A DNA stretch of 64,000 nt, from contig NZ_CP090059.1 in NCBI RefSeq assembly GCF_021391395.1, positions 496,001 through 560,000 of the forward strand, read 5' to 3'. Under the pieces are notes generated by a model. That model saw nothing but the letters and a program-made list of their open reading frames with translations, made no database searches and was not told the DNA's origin. This DNA comes from Sphingomonas cannabina. GTDB taxonomy: Bacteria; Pseudomonadota; Alphaproteobacteria; Sphingomonadales; Sphingomonadaceae. Within the stretch, counting starts at the first letter, position 1, and every line of letters begins with the position of its first letter. Below, piece by piece: positions 8,015-19,047 of this stretch. A program made the translations under genes and the position numbers.

Positions 8015-8737
8015 TCAATCAGCCTCGCCAGAGACCGCGTTCGCGAGCCAATCCGGCATGATCGCGTCGCCCAACGCCTCCACGCGGCGATGCTCGACCA
8101 TCAGGCCGAGCTCCGGATAGATCGCACGGGTGCGCTCGCCCGGCTCGCCGAGCGGCGCCACCACCAGCCGGCGGTTGACCTTGCTGCGATGATGCATCCG
8201 CGCCGTATTCTCCTGGCCGACGTAGCAGCCCTTGGCGAAGCTCACCCCGCCCAGCTCTGCGGCATTGCATTCGAGCCAGAGCGTCGCGTCGTGGCCGAGC
8301 TCGGCGCCGCCTTCCGTGACGCCGAGCTTCAGGCGATGCTCGACCCAGCCGGCGGCCGGATCGCCTTTCTCGCCCAGCCAGCGGCGGCCGAGCTCAACGA
8401 GGCGGGGATCGGGCACGCCCTTGTCCGCATCCGCCGACCAATGGACGGCACCGGCGGCCGGCTCGATCGTGATCGCGCGGCGCAGGCGGTACATGGCGAG
8501 GCGGCGCGCGAGTGCCTCCGCCTCGCCTGCCTCGCAATCGATCAGCAGCGCGTCGCCGTCGTCCCATAGGATGAAGTCGAACAGCGCCTTGCCCTGCGGC
8601 GTCAGCAGGCCGCTCCAGCGTGGTACATTCGGGGCGACGAGATTGGTGTCCTGTGTCACGAGGCCCTGGAGGAAGTCCCGCGGATTATCGCCGGCGACGC
8701 GGATCAATGCGCGGTCGGCAAGGGTGGTGTTGGCCAT
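8015..8737 (-). CDS. ygfZ: Folate-dependent iron-sulfur/tRNA-modification protein YgfZ (GcvT family)
   Basis: A 240-residue protein of the YgfZ/IBA57 family, related to the T-protein of glycine cleavage. It binds folate and supports the assembly or repair of certain 4Fe-4S enzymes, among them MiaB, which is also in this window. The signature KGCYVGQE is at about residues 183-190, with the family's conserved cysteine, followed by NTARMHHR. The N-terminus (LIRVAGDNPRDFLQGLVTQD) is typical. The ATG at 8737 is divergent from pyrC, with 47 bases between them that must hold both promoters. Length is normal for the alphaproteobacterial form. Confidence 0.92.
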   Translation of the reverse strand: MANTTLADRALIRVAGDNPRDFLQGLVTQDTNLVAPNVPRWSGLLTPQGKALFDFILWDDGDALLIDCEAGEAEALARRLAMYRLRRAITIEPAAGAVHWSADADKGVPDPRLVELGRRWLGEKGDPAAGWVEHRLKLGVTEGGAELGHDATLWLECNAAELGGVSFAKGCYVGQENTARMHHRSKVNRRLVVAPLGEPGERTRAIYPELGLMVEHRRVEALGDAIMPDWLANAVSGEAD

Positions 8738-8784
8738 GACGTCTAGGTAAGCGGGGCCGACGCAAATCCAAGCCGGACATCCGC

Positions 8785-9822
8785 ATGACCGATCGCCTCA
8801 CCATCCGCCGCCCCGACGATTGGCATGTGCATCTGCGCGACGGCGCGATGCTGGCGGCGGTCGCGCCGCTCACCGCGCGCCAGTTCGCGCGGGCGATCGT
8901 GATGCCCAACCTGGCTCCGCCGGTGACCGATATCGCCGCCGCCGAGGCTTATCGCACGCGCATCCTCGCCGCGGTGCCGGAGGAGAGCGGCTTCGCGCCG
9001 CTGATGACCTGCTATCTCACCGATGCCACCGACCCGGGCGAGGTGGAGCGCGGCTTCGTCCAGGGCGTGTTTGCGGCCTGCAAGCTCTATCCGGCCAATG
9101 CCACCACCAACTCGGCTCATGGCGTGACGCGGATCGCCGCGATCATGCCGGTGCTGGAGACGATGCAGCGGATCGGCATGCCGCTGCTCATCCACGGCGA
9201 GGTGACCGATCCCGAGGTCGACGTGTTCGATCGCGAGGCGGTGTTCATCGAGCGCGTACTGGCGCCGTTGCTGCGCGACCTTCCTGAGCTGCGCGTCGTG
9301 CTCGAGCATATCACCACCGCCGAGGCCGCCGATTTCGTGCTCGCGCACCCCGGACGCGTCGGAGCGACGGTGACGCCGCAGCACATGATCATCAACCGCA
9401 ACGCGATCTTCGCCGGCGGGCTGAGGCCCCACGCCTACTGCCTGCCGGTCGCTAAGCGTGAGCGGCATCGGCTGGCGGTGCGGCGTGCGACGACCTCCGG
9501 AGCGCCCAACATCTTCCTCGGCACGGATACCGCTCCGCATATGGTGGAGGCCAAGGAGAGCGCATGTGGGTGCGCGGGGATCTTCACCGGGCTGCATGCG
9601 CTCGAGCTCTATGCCGAGGTGTTCGAGGAAGATGGCGCGCTCGACCGGTTCGAGGCGTTCGCCAGCGGGAACGGTGCGCGCTTCTATGGCCTGCCGCTCA
9701 ACGAGGGGACGGTGACCCTCGAGCGGGCCGAGTGGACGGTGCCCGAGCGGATCGCCGTCGGCGGGAGCGCGGTGGTGCCGTTCCGGGCGGGCGAGCGGCT
9801 CAGGTGGCGGATGGTGGAATAG
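8785..9822 (+). CDS. pyrC: Dihydroorotase (class II, homodimeric)
   Basis: A 345-residue dihydroorotase that cyclises N-carbamoyl-aspartate to dihydroorotate in pyrimidine synthesis. Metal-binding residues are in WHVHLRDG near the N-terminus. The lysine to be carboxylated is in ACKLYPANATTNS near residue 102. Further ligands are in LLIHGEVTD and VVLEHITT, and the catalytic aspartate is in FLGTDTAPH. Substrate-loop residues lie in KESACGCAGIFTG. Length and motifs match the E. coli PyrC type rather than the larger PyrC/PyrX type. The ATG at 8785 is divergent from ygfZ. A short GC hairpin follows the stop at 9832-9850. Confidence 0.97.
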   Translation: MTDRLTIRRPDDWHVHLRDGAMLAAVAPLTARQFARAIVMPNLAPPVTDIAAAEAYRTRILAAVPEESGFAPLMTCYLTDATDPGEVERGFVQGVFAACKLYPANATTNSAHGVTRIAAIMPVLETMQRIGMPLLIHGEVTDPEVDVFDREAVFIERVLAPLLRDLPELRVVLEHITTAEAADFVLAHPGRVGATVTPQHMIINRNAIFAGGLRPHAYCLPVAKRERHRLAVRRATTSGAPNIFLGTDTAPHMVEAKESACGCAGIFTGLHALELYAEVFEEDGALDRFEAFASGNGARFYGLPLNEGTVTLERAEWTVPERIAVGGSAVVPFRAGERLRWRMVE

Positions 9823-9831
9823 CGCTGGCGC

Positions 9832-9850
9832 GGCGCGGCAAAGCCGCGCC
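9832..9850. terminator. GC hairpin between convergent pyrC and eipA, without T-run
   Basis: GGCGCGGC and GCCGCGCC form a perfect 8-bp stem with an AAA loop, just after the pyrC stop. There is no T tract, so it may only be a weak or factor-assisted terminator. Confidence 0.35.
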
Positions 9851-9921
9851 GTCGGACGAAGCTTCGCCTCGCCGGCCGGCCGCGCGCTGATCGCGCCGGA
9901 CACAGCCGGCGCTGCGCGCGG

Positions 9922-10719
9922 CTAGAACGGCAGCCAGCGCGATTTCTCGCTGAATTTCATGTAGCCGACGTTGGCGCCGAGCCGCCAGCCGACGCCGAGC
10001 CGGATCGGGATCAGCACGATGTTGCCGCGGCGCAGATAGGTCGCCGCGAAGCCACCGACGAAATAGACGCGGCCCTCGGCGGCCGGGAAGCGGCGGTAGA
10101 GCTCCTGGGTATCGTAAAGGTTGTAGACCAGCACGAACACCTTGTTGGCGTCGCCGCCGACATCGAAGCCGACCGACGGGCCGGTCCAATAGACCGGACG
10201 CGTTCCCTCGACCTTGTGGCTGAGCGTGCCCGAACCATAGCGCAGCCCCACGACCAGCGCGCCGCCCGCCTCGCGGCCGGCGATATAGGCGTTGGGGCGG
10301 CCCTGCTTCTTGAGCAGGTCCTCGATCATCGAGGCGAGACCCTTGGCACCCTTGCCGAACACCCCTTCCGCCGCGGAGAGCACGTCCTCGTTGTCGTAGG
10401 TGGGCGCCGCCTGCGAGCCCGGGACCGGCGGCGGCAGGTCGCCCGATCGGGCGGTGCTCGCCGGCGCGGCGCCAGTGTCAGCCTGGGCATCGGCTTGAGG
10501 AGCGGCCTGGGCGGCGGAACTGTCGGAACCGGGATCGACCGGCATCTCCTCCCCCGGCTCGGGCGGCGGAGGGGTCGTCTGCTGGGCGGGAGGCGACGAT
10601 TGCCGGAGGTCGGCATCGATCGCGCTGTTGGGATCGACCGTGCGCACCTGCGTGGCTGCGGGCGTGGCCAAAAGACCGGCGGTCAGAACGAACAGGCCCA
10701 GGGCCCTCAAAGCACGCAT
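9922..10719 (-). CDS. eipA: EipA-family envelope integrity protein (DUF1134)
   Basis: A 265-residue secreted protein. Residues 1-22 form a signal peptide (LFVLTAGLLATPAA). A low-complexity Pro/Ala/Gln-rich stretch runs to about residue 105. The DUF1134 domain follows (YDNEDVLSAAEGVFGKGAKG, then GTLSHKVEG, WTGPSVGFDVGGDANKVF, FPAAEGRVYFVGG). EipA of Brucella and its Caulobacter homologue are periplasmic proteins needed for envelope integrity. The frame is open to 10806, but the ATG at 10719 gives a clean signal peptide and is preferred. It is convergent with pyrC. Confidence 0.88.
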   Translation of the reverse strand: MRALRALGLFVLTAGLLATPAATQVRTVDPNSAIDADLRQSSPPAQQTTPPPPEPGEEMPVDPGSDSSAAQAAPQADAQADTGAAPASTARSGDLPPPVPGSQAAPTYDNEDVLSAAEGVFGKGAKGLASMIEDLLKKQGRPNAYIAGREAGGALVVGLRYGSGTLSHKVEGTRPVYWTGPSVGFDVGGDANKVFVLVYNLYDTQELYRRFPAAEGRVYFVGGFAATYLRRGNIVLIPIRLGVGWRLGANVGYMKFSEKSRWLPF

Positions 10720-10856
10720 TGTCGACCCCCGGCCTTCGGATTCATCCTTCACGACTGATCCTGCCATGCTTGACCGGCAATGAACAGGCGGCAGGGCGAG
10801 TCGCACGGACGACGAGGCGAGTCGATTCCGCGTCGGTTCGTGATGTGCATGGTCGG

Positions 10857-10885
10857 TTGATCACCCTTCCCACCGTCGCTATAGC
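10857..10885 (+). promoter_or_regulatory. Sigma-70-type promoter of tRNA-Ser
   Basis: TTGATC and TATAGC are separated by 17 bases. The -10 box ends 19 bases before the first base of the tRNA, a good distance for a tRNA promoter. The match to consensus is four of six in each box. Confidence 0.5.
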
Positions 10886-10904
10886 CCGGCGCTCTGCCGC
10901 ATCC

Positions 10905-10997
10905 GGAGACGTGGGTGAGTGGCTGAAACCAGCGGTTTGCTAAACCGCCGTACGGGGATTACTCGTACCGAGGGTTCGAATCCCTCCGTCTCCGCCA
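10905..10997 (+). tRNA. tRNA-Ser, anticodon GCU (DNA GCT), CCA encoded
   Basis: A class II tRNA with long variable arm. Acceptor strands GGAGACG / CGTCTCC pair fully. The anticodon arm is GCGGTTTGCTAAACCGC with anticodon GCT. The variable arm (GTACGGGGATTACTCGTAC) can fold into its own stem. The T arm is GAGGGTTCGAATCCCTC. The terminal GCCA is encoded. It reads AGC and AGU serine codons. Confidence 0.97.
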
Positions 10998-11253
10998 TTG
11001 ATCTCAATAAGATGCTGATATATTGCGATTTTATCGCATCATCGGCGATGCATCCAACATCGCGTCCAACAATCCGATAGCTGGCCACATGAGGTTGACC
11101 TGGCGTCAGACGTTCTCCGTTTGGTTACCGGGTCAGCCTCCTGCTTCATCAGCCGCCACCCCTCCGACAGCGCCAAGTCGCTCGGGCACGATATCAATAG
11201 GATAGCGTGATTCCATCGTATAATCATCGGGCTGTTTTTCGGAGTCTGCCGCC

Positions 11254-13521
11254 ATGGCTGAGGAAAAGCCCCGCTATAAGACCTATGATCGCCCCGCGGG
11301 CGGCTGGGGCGCGGCCGCGGCGACGGCCAAGGTCCTGCTCGAACAGAGCGTCGTCACCAAAGGGTCGCGCGCGCTGCTGTCGATGAACCAGCCCGGCGGC
11401 TTCAAATGCCCGAGCTGCGCCTTCCCCGATCCCGACTGCAAGAAGACGCTCGAATTCTGCGAGAACGGCGCCAAGGCGCTCGCGCACGAGGCGACCAAAT
11501 TCCGCGTGACCCGCGCGTTCTTCGCGCAGCATAGCGTCGCCGAGCTGATGGAGAAGCCCGACTATTGGCTGGAGATGCAGGGACGCCTGACCGAGCCGAT
11601 GCGTTACGACGCCGCGACCGACCATTATGTGCCCTGCGACTGGGACACGGCGTTCGCGATGATCGGCGCCCATCTCCGCGCGCTGGAGAGTCCTCACCAG
11701 GCCGAATTCTACACCTCCGGCCGCACCCCAAACGAGGCGGCGTTCCTCTATTCGATCTTCGTCCGCGCGTTCGGCACCAACAATTTCCCCGACTGCTCGA
11801 ACATGTGCCACGAGCCGACCAGCCGCGGCCTTCCCCCGGCGATCGGCGTCGGCAAGGGAACGGTGGTGCTCGAGGATTTCGAGCACGCCCAGGCGATCTT
11901 CGTGATCGGCCAGAACCCCGGCACCAACGCGCCGCGGATGATGACCACCCTCGTCGAGGCGCGAAAGCGCGGCGTGCCGATCGTCGCGGTCAACCCGATG
12001 CCCGAGCGCGCGCTGATCCGCTTCACCGAGCCGCAGGACGTCGTGCAGATGGCGACCTTCGGCTCGACGCCGATCGCCAGCGAGTTCGTTCACATCCGGA
12101 TCGGCGGGGACCTCGCGCTGATCAAGGGCATGATGAAGGACATGTTCGAGCGCGAGGCACGCGGCGAGACGGCGCTCGACCACGACTTCATCCGCGAGCA
12201 CACTGCGGGGGGCGAGGCGATCCGCGACGAGGTGATGGCGCTCGACTGGGCGGACATCGTCCGCGTTTCCGGGCTGGAGGAGGCGCAGATCCGGCGCTGC
12301 GCGGAGATCTACGTCCGCTCGCGCGCGACGGTGATCTGCTACGGCATGGGCCTCACCCAGCACCAGCAGGGATCGCGGCTGACCCAGCAGGTCGCGAACC
12401 TGCTCCTCCTCAAGGGCAATTTCGGCCGGCCCGGCGCGGGCATCTCGCCGATCCGCGGACATTCGAACGTCCAGGGCGACCGCACGGTCGGCATCGACGA
12501 GAAGCCGACCGAGGCCTATCTCGACCGCGTCCGCGACGTGTTCGGGTTCGAGCCGCCGCGCGAGCATGGGCACCATACCGTGGAGTCGGTCGAGGCGATG
12601 CTGGACGGCACCGCGCGGGTCTTCATCGGGCTCGGCGGGAACTTCGTCCGGGCGGTGCCGGATACCGAGCGCGCCTATGCGGCGATGCGCAAGCTCGCGC
12701 TCACCGTCGGCATCGCGACCAAGCTCAACCGCGGCCATCTGGTCCACGGCAAGGACGCGCTGATCCTGCCCGTCGTCGCGCGGTCGGAGCGCATCAAGAC
12801 CGCGGCGGGCGAGCAGTTCGTCACGATCGAGGATTCGATGTCGAACGTCACCGCCTCACGCGGCGTGCTGGCGCCGGCCAGCCCGGACCTCAAGCCCGAG
12901 GTCGAGATCGTCTGCCGGATGGCGATGGCGACGCTGCCCGACAGCGGCATCCCGTGGGAAAGCTACATTCACGACTACGACCTGATCCGCGACCGGATCG
13001 CGAAGGTCTATCCCGAAATCTACGCCGGCTTCTCGGAGCGGATCAAGGAACCGAAAGGCTTCCACCTCGACATCGCGCCCCGCCGCCGGGTGTGGAAGAC
13101 CCCCAACGGCAAGGCGAACTTCCTGCCGCTGCCGGGCCTCGAGGTCGATGCGCCGGTCGATGATCCCGACATGCTGCGGCTGGCGACGGTCAGGTCGCAC
13201 GACCAGTTCAACACCACCATCTACAGCTACAACGACCGGTATCGCGGCGTGTACAACGACCGGATGGTCCTGTTCATGAACCGGGAGGACCGGATCGCCC
13301 GCGGGATCGCGGCCGGGACGCGCGTCGCGCTGGAAACGATCGCGAACGACGAGGTGCGGCGGTGCGTCGATGGCTTGACCGTCATCGATTACCCGATGCC
13401 GCGCGGCGCGGTCGCCGGCTATTATCCCGAGCTCAATCCCCTGCTGCCGCTCGACCACCACGACAGGATCAGCGGCACGCCGGCGGCCAAGTCGATCCCG
13501 GTCCGCGTCGTCGCCGCTTAG
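11254..13521 (+). CDS. FdhF/YdeP-family molybdopterin oxidoreductase (formate dehydrogenase alpha-like)
   Basis: A 755-residue enzyme of the FdhF/YdeP family (TIGR01701-like). An N-terminal iron-sulfur motif has cysteines at 52, 55, 62 and 69 (KCPSCAFPDPDC, EFCENGAKA). The molybdenum domain follows, with NMCHEPTSRG at about 183-192, where Cys185 lines up with the active-site selenocysteine of E. coli FdhF. The molybdopterin-dinucleotide-binding C-terminus includes RSHDQFNTTIYS. No signal peptide is seen, so it is probably cytoplasmic. The true substrate of this family is mostly unknown; formate is only one option. The lone gene faces fdhD-mobA-moeA, ending three bases from the moeA stop, so enzyme and maturation genes lie side by side. 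Confidence 0.9.
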   Translation: MAEEKPRYKTYDRPAGGWGAAAATAKVLLEQSVVTKGSRALLSMNQPGGFKCPSCAFPDPDCKKTLEFCENGAKALAHEATKFRVTRAFFAQHSVAELMEKPDYWLEMQGRLTEPMRYDAATDHYVPCDWDTAFAMIGAHLRALESPHQAEFYTSGRTPNEAAFLYSIFVRAFGTNNFPDCSNMCHEPTSRGLPPAIGVGKGTVVLEDFEHAQAIFVIGQNPGTNAPRMMTTLVEARKRGVPIVAVNPMPERALIRFTEPQDVVQMATFGSTPIASEFVHIRIGGDLALIKGMMKDMFEREARGETALDHDFIREHTAGGEAIRDEVMALDWADIVRVSGLEEAQIRRCAEIYVRSRATVICYGMGLTQHQQGSRLTQQVANLLLLKGNFGRPGAGISPIRGHSNVQGDRTVGIDEKPTEAYLDRVRDVFGFEPPREHGHHTVESVEAMLDGTARVFIGLGGNFVRAVPDTERAYAAMRKLALTVGIATKLNRGHLVHGKDALILPVVARSERIKTAAGEQFVTIEDSMSNVTASRGVLAPASPDLKPEVEIVCRMAMATLPDSGIPWESYIHDYDLIRDRIAKVYPEIYAGFSERIKEPKGFHLDIAPRRRVWKTPNGKANFLPLPGLEVDAPVDDPDMLRLATVRSHDQFNTTIYSYNDRYRGVYNDRMVLFMNREDRIARGIAAGTRVALETIANDEVRRCVDGLTVIDYPMPRGAVAGYYPELNPLLPLDHHDRISGTPAAKSIPVRVVAA

Positions 13522-13524
13522 GTC

Positions 13525-14745
13525 CTATCGCAGCAGGTCGAGGGTCGGCACGAGCGTGCCGGGCGAAAGCGACGGCGCTTCCGGCGGGCGGCGGACGATC
13601 ATCTCGGCCCCGGCGAGTGGCAGCTGGGTCGAGGCGGATTGCCGCGCTATGACCTCCACGCCGCTGCTGTCGCTTCGGGCGAAGAGAAAGGTCTCCCGCG
13701 TCCCCACCGCGGGAACCGGGCGCGACAGTGGCATCTCTCGCCACTGCAGCGCGTCATCGAAGCTCCGCCCGCTTAATGCATGGATCATTGGCGCCAGGAA
13801 CAGCCGGGCGACCACCAGCGCTGCGGCGGGATTGCCGGGAAGCCCGACAACGTGGGTCCGGCCGATCCGGCCGAACCAGGCCGGCTTCCCGGGCTTGATC
13901 GCGACTCCCGCAAAACCGAGCCGGAGTCCGGCCGCGCGCAACGCCGGCCGCGCCAGATCGCGATCGCCGTTCGACGCGCCGCCCGCCAGCACGAGGATGT
14001 CGCTGTCGGCGATGGCGCGCCGGGCCGCGTCCTCGATCGCCGCGACGTCGTCGCCGACGGTGACCGCGCCCAGGCTTTCGGCGCCCCATTGCCTGGCAAA
14101 GAGCAGCAGCGCCGCGCTGATGCTGTCGGGGACGCCGGCCTCGACGCCGAGCGCGGTGCCCGCCGGGACCAGCTCGTCCCCGCTCGCCACGATCCGCAGC
14201 CGCGGCCGCCGATGGACCGCAACGGAGGGTTGATCGGAGGCCATCGCCACCAGCAGCCTCGCCGGGTCCAGCAGCGTCCCGCGTTCGAGAAGCGGGTCAC
14301 CGGCACGGAAATCGCTCCCTTGCGTCCGCACGTGCAGGCTATGGGGGAGGGCGCCGTTGATGTGAATCCGGCCGTCATGCTCGTCGACCAGCTCGAACGG
14401 GATGACCCGGTCGGCGGCAGGCGGTATCAGCCCGCCGGTCATGACACGATAGGCCGAATCCGGCTCAAGCGCCGTGCCCCGCTCGCTCCCGGCATAGGTC
14501 GTTCCGGCGATGTCGAAGGTCCGGCGTCCTGCCCGTGCCACGGAGTCCTGAATCGCAAATCCATCCATGGCGGCAACATTCCCGCGCGGAGCATCGATCC
14601 GGGCGCGAAGCGTCTCGCCGAGGACGCGAAGGCCGGCATCGGCGATGGGAACGGTCTCCAGATCGAGGGGAACCGCCTCGGTCCGGATCAGGGCAAGCGC
14701 CTCCTCGAGCGGAACATGGGCGGGGCAGGATGGCGTCTCCGTCAT
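13525..14745 (-). CDS. moeA: Molybdopterin molybdotransferase MoeA
   Basis: A 406-residue MoeA, which inserts molybdate into adenylylated molybdopterin. Early residues include ALALIRTEAVPL. The conserved NVAAMDGFAI is near residue 62. The MoCF-type domain holds SDILVLAGGASNGDRD near 250, and HVVGLPGNPAAALV follows near 300. The start at 14745 overlaps the mobA stop (ATGA), so the two are translationally coupled, and fdhD-mobA-moeA form one operon on the minus strand. It ends three bases from the convergent FdhF-like gene, with no visible terminator between them. Confidence 0.95.
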   Translation of the reverse strand: MTETPSCPAHVPLEEALALIRTEAVPLDLETVPIADAGLRVLGETLRARIDAPRGNVAAMDGFAIQDSVARAGRRTFDIAGTTYAGSERGTALEPDSAYRVMTGGLIPPAADRVIPFELVDEHDGRIHINGALPHSLHVRTQGSDFRAGDPLLERGTLLDPARLLVAMASDQPSVAVHRRPRLRIVASGDELVPAGTALGVEAGVPDSISAALLLFARQWGAESLGAVTVGDDVAAIEDAARRAIADSDILVLAGGASNGDRDLARPALRAAGLRLGFAGVAIKPGKPAWFGRIGRTHVVGLPGNPAAALVVARLFLAPMIHALSGRSFDDALQWREMPLSRPVPAVGTRETFLFARSDSSGVEVIARQSASTQLPLAGAEMIVRRPPEAPSLSPGTLVPTLDLLR

Positions 14746-15272
14746 TCCGGCGCCCCGGACAAGGCGGCGAGATCGTCCCGCGTGTTGATGTTGGGGAATG
14801 CGAAGTCACTCGCGACCTCCCGCGCCCCGATCGCTTCGGCAAAGGCCCGCATCGCGCGGCTCCCGCTGCCGGCGAGCAGGTCGTCGAGCCGGGAGGCAGC
14901 GGCGGCGGGCCACAGGCCGATGACCGGCTGGCTGGCCAGATAGGACGGCGCTGGCTCGAGCATCGTCCGGATGCCGGGCGGGAGCACCGCGCAATCGACC
15001 GGAATGCTGAGCACCTGCCCGAAACCGTGCGCCGCCGCATGGTGGAGCGCTGCGGCGAGCCCGCCGAGTGGGCCCAGCCCGGACCGCGGGCGATCGGCGA
15101 GCGACAGATGGGGGACGCTCGCCCGGCCGGCCACGGCGACCTCGTCGCAATGCGGCGATAGCGCCGCGATCGCGTGGTCGAGCAGCCGGCGCCCGGCGAG
15201 CATCGCCTCCGCCTTGTCCGATCCGAAGCGGCTGGAGCGGCCGCCGGCCAGCACGATGCCCAGCGTCCTCAT
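14742..15272 (-). CDS. mobA: Molybdenum cofactor guanylyltransferase MobA
   Basis: A 176-residue nucleotidyltransferase with the MobA signature LAGGRSSRFGSDKAEAML at residues 8-25, then LADRPRSGLGPLGGL and IPVDCAVLP. It would add GMP to molybdenum-molybdopterin to give the bis-MGD cofactor used by FdhF-like enzymes. It is slightly short for the family (about 190-200). The start at 15272 overlaps the fdhD stop and its stop overlaps the moeA start, both as ATGA. The frame is open further upstream to 15734, but that extension is a shadow of fdhD. Confidence 0.93.
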   Translation of the reverse strand: MRTLGIVLAGGRSSRFGSDKAEAMLAGRRLLDHAIAALSPHCDEVAVAGRASVPHLSLADRPRSGLGPLGGLAAALHHAAAHGFGQVLSIPVDCAVLPPGIRTMLEPAPSYLASQPVIGLWPAAAASRLDDLLAGSGSRAMRAFAEAIGAREVASDFAFPNINTRDDLAALSGAPE

Positions 15273-16102
15273 CCGATCGCTCGGTGTACGTCGCTGACGA
15301 TCAGGGCGGAATCGGCGCGCGCGAGCGTGACGAGGGTCAGGCCGGCCGCGGCCGCCCGCTCGGCGGCAAGGCTGGTCGGCGCCGAGATGGTGACCAGCAT
15401 CGGACATCCCGCCCGGACGGTCTTCTCGACCAGCTCGTAGCTGCACCGGGCCGAGAGAAGAATGAAGCCCGACGCCGGATCGATCTCCGCCCGCGCGAGC
15501 GCGCCGATCAGCTTGTCGAGCGCATTGTGCCGGCCGACATCCTCGCGCGCCCGCACGATCTCCCCGTCGGGAGAGCAGAACGCCGCGACATGCGCCGCGC
15601 CCGTCGCCCGTCCGAGCGGCTGATGGTCGGGCAGCGAAGCGAGCGCGCGAGCGATAGCGCTCCGATCGATCGAGATACGCGCCGTCACCGCCGGCAGCGG
15701 CCGCAGCACCTGCTCGATATTGTCCATGCCGCACAGGCCGCAGCTGCTTTCGGTCACCCGCCGGCGCGCCCGATCGAGAGCGATTTCGGCGCGCTCAGGC
15801 GGCAAGGCGGCCCTCACGACCCAGCCGCCGCCGACCTGATCGACGTCGATCGCTTCGACCTGATCCGGCCGCTCCACCAGCCCTTCGCTCATCGCAAAGC
15901 CGAGCGCGTAATCGACCAGGTCCGACGGTGTCGCCATCATGACGGCGTAGCCGAGACCGCAGACCTCGATCGAAACGGGCGCCTCGATCGGCACGCTGCG
16001 CAATGATGCGTCGTCGCCGGGCTCGGCCAGGCCGAGCCGACGAACGGAGATATTTCTTATCGGAAGATCAGGCTGGGCCATCGCGGTTTGGTCGAATATC
16101 AT
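15269..16102 (-). CDS. fdhD: Formate dehydrogenase accessory sulfurtransferase FdhD
   Basis: A 277-residue FdhD, which carries sulfur from a cysteine desulfurase to the molybdenum cofactor of formate dehydrogenases. The cysteine pair is in SSCGLCGMDN near residue 125. Other family marks are SDLVDYALGFAMSEGL, GAAHVAAFCSPDG, REDVGRHNALDKLIG and SARCSYELVEK. Start choice: the frame opens with TTG at 16120, ATG at 16102 (preceded by GGATAGG) and ATG at 16081; the middle one is chosen for its ribosome binding site. Only 33 bases separate it from the thiC stop, so it may be read from the thiC transcript. Confidence 0.94.
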   Translation of the reverse strand: MIFDQTAMAQPDLPIRNISVRRLGLAEPGDDASLRSVPIEAPVSIEVCGLGYAVMMATPSDLVDYALGFAMSEGLVERPDQVEAIDVDQVGGGWVVRAALPPERAEIALDRARRRVTESSCGLCGMDNIEQVLRPLPAVTARISIDRSAIARALASLPDHQPLGRATGAAHVAAFCSPDGEIVRAREDVGRHNALDKLIGALARAEIDPASGFILLSARCSYELVEKTVRAGCPMLVTISAPTSLAAERAAAAGLTLVTLARADSALIVSDVHRAIG

Positions 16103-16135
16103 TCTCGCGAGCCTATCCAAATCCGTGCTCGCGAA

Positions 16136-18120
<1,985 letters not shown>

Positions 18121-18192
18121 TGCGGACGTTCTAGGCGCTTCGCCGGCGCGGCGGAAGCCGAAATCTCGCGAGGCGTGCTGCCCGGCGGACCA

Positions 18193-19047
18193 TCAGAAGG
18201 TGTAAGCGAGCCCCACCGTGCCGATCCACTGGTTGCGATCGCCCGCGACGCTGGTGACCGGCGAGTCGGCGAAGTCGTTCATCAGCCGGCTCCAGGCGCC
18301 GCCGCCGACCAGGCTGAGGCCGTGGGTGAGATCGCCGGTCAGCGACACGCCGGCCATCGCGCCGAGCGTCAGGTTCTTCCAGCCGCCGCGGGCGTTGTAG
18401 ACGGGCAGGCCGCTCGCGATCGACTGGCCGGGCGTGACGCTGAAATAGGTGCGGGCGTACTTGCCCTCGACATGATCGGCGCTGGCGAACAGGCCGACCA
18501 TCGCCTTGCGGCTCAAGGGCGTCATGTAGCTGACGGTCGGCGTCCAGATGCCGCTGTCGTGCGAGCCGGCGACGTCGTGGCGGTAGGTGACGCTGACGCT
18601 GAGGCGGTCATAGTCGCTGGTGATGACGCCGGTGCGCGCGATGCCGGCATAGCCGCCGAGCTCGATCGCGGTGTCGACCTTGCCGAGCGCCTTGATGCGC
18701 GGATCGTCGATGCTCTTGGTCGAGCTGCGGTTGAAGTTGACCGCGGCCACCGGGCCGAGCTGGAGGTCCCAGCCGGGCCCCGGGCGGTTGCGGATGAGAT
18801 CGACGCTGAGGCGGTTGCCGATCAGCGTGAAGCGATAGCCGCTCACCTGCCCCATCGCCGCTGGGAAAGGCGCGATACGGTTGTCGTCGGAGCCTTCGTA
18901 GTCGGGCACGGTGGCGATGCCGACGCCGATGGTGGCGAAGCTGTCGTTACGGGGCTCGGCGGGCGGTGGCGGATTGTCCTGGGCAGCGGCGGGGACGGCC
19001 GCCAGCGCGATCGCGAGGGCGGCAAGCGGAGCAACGCGTTCTATCAT
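18193..19047 (-). CDS. MipA/OmpV-family outer membrane protein
   Basis: A 284-residue protein with a signal peptide (LAALAIALAAVPAAAQ) and a short Pro-rich linker. The MipA/OmpV barrel domain includes IGVGIATVPDYEGSDDNR, which is diagnostic, then GYRFTLIGNRLSVDLIRN and GGYAGIARTG. The final residues GTVGLAYTF end in phenylalanine, as outer membrane barrels do. MipA of E. coli links murein enzymes; most homologues have no known function. The ATG at 19047 overlaps the stop of a possible small upstream frame (ATGA) and follows AGGGAAT. Confidence 0.9.
   Translation of the reverse strand: MIERVAPLAALAIALAAVPAAAQDNPPPPAEPRNDSFATIGVGIATVPDYEGSDDNRIAPFPAAMGQVSGYRFTLIGNRLSVDLIRNRPGPGWDLQLGPVAAVNFNRSSTKSIDDPRIKALGKVDTAIELGGYAGIARTGVITSDYDRLSVSVTYRHDVAGSHDSGIWTPTVSYMTPLSRKAMVGLFASADHVEGKYARTYFSVTPGQSIASGLPVYNARGGWKNLTLGAMAGVSLTGDLTHGLSLVGGGAWSRLMNDFADSPVTSVAGDRNQWIGTVGLAYTF

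Noticed and set aside
11039..11227. Small frames between tRNA-Ser and the FdhF-like gene as an integrase remnant
   Set aside because: None of the translations resembles an integrase or any known family. The region is noted only as gene-free.
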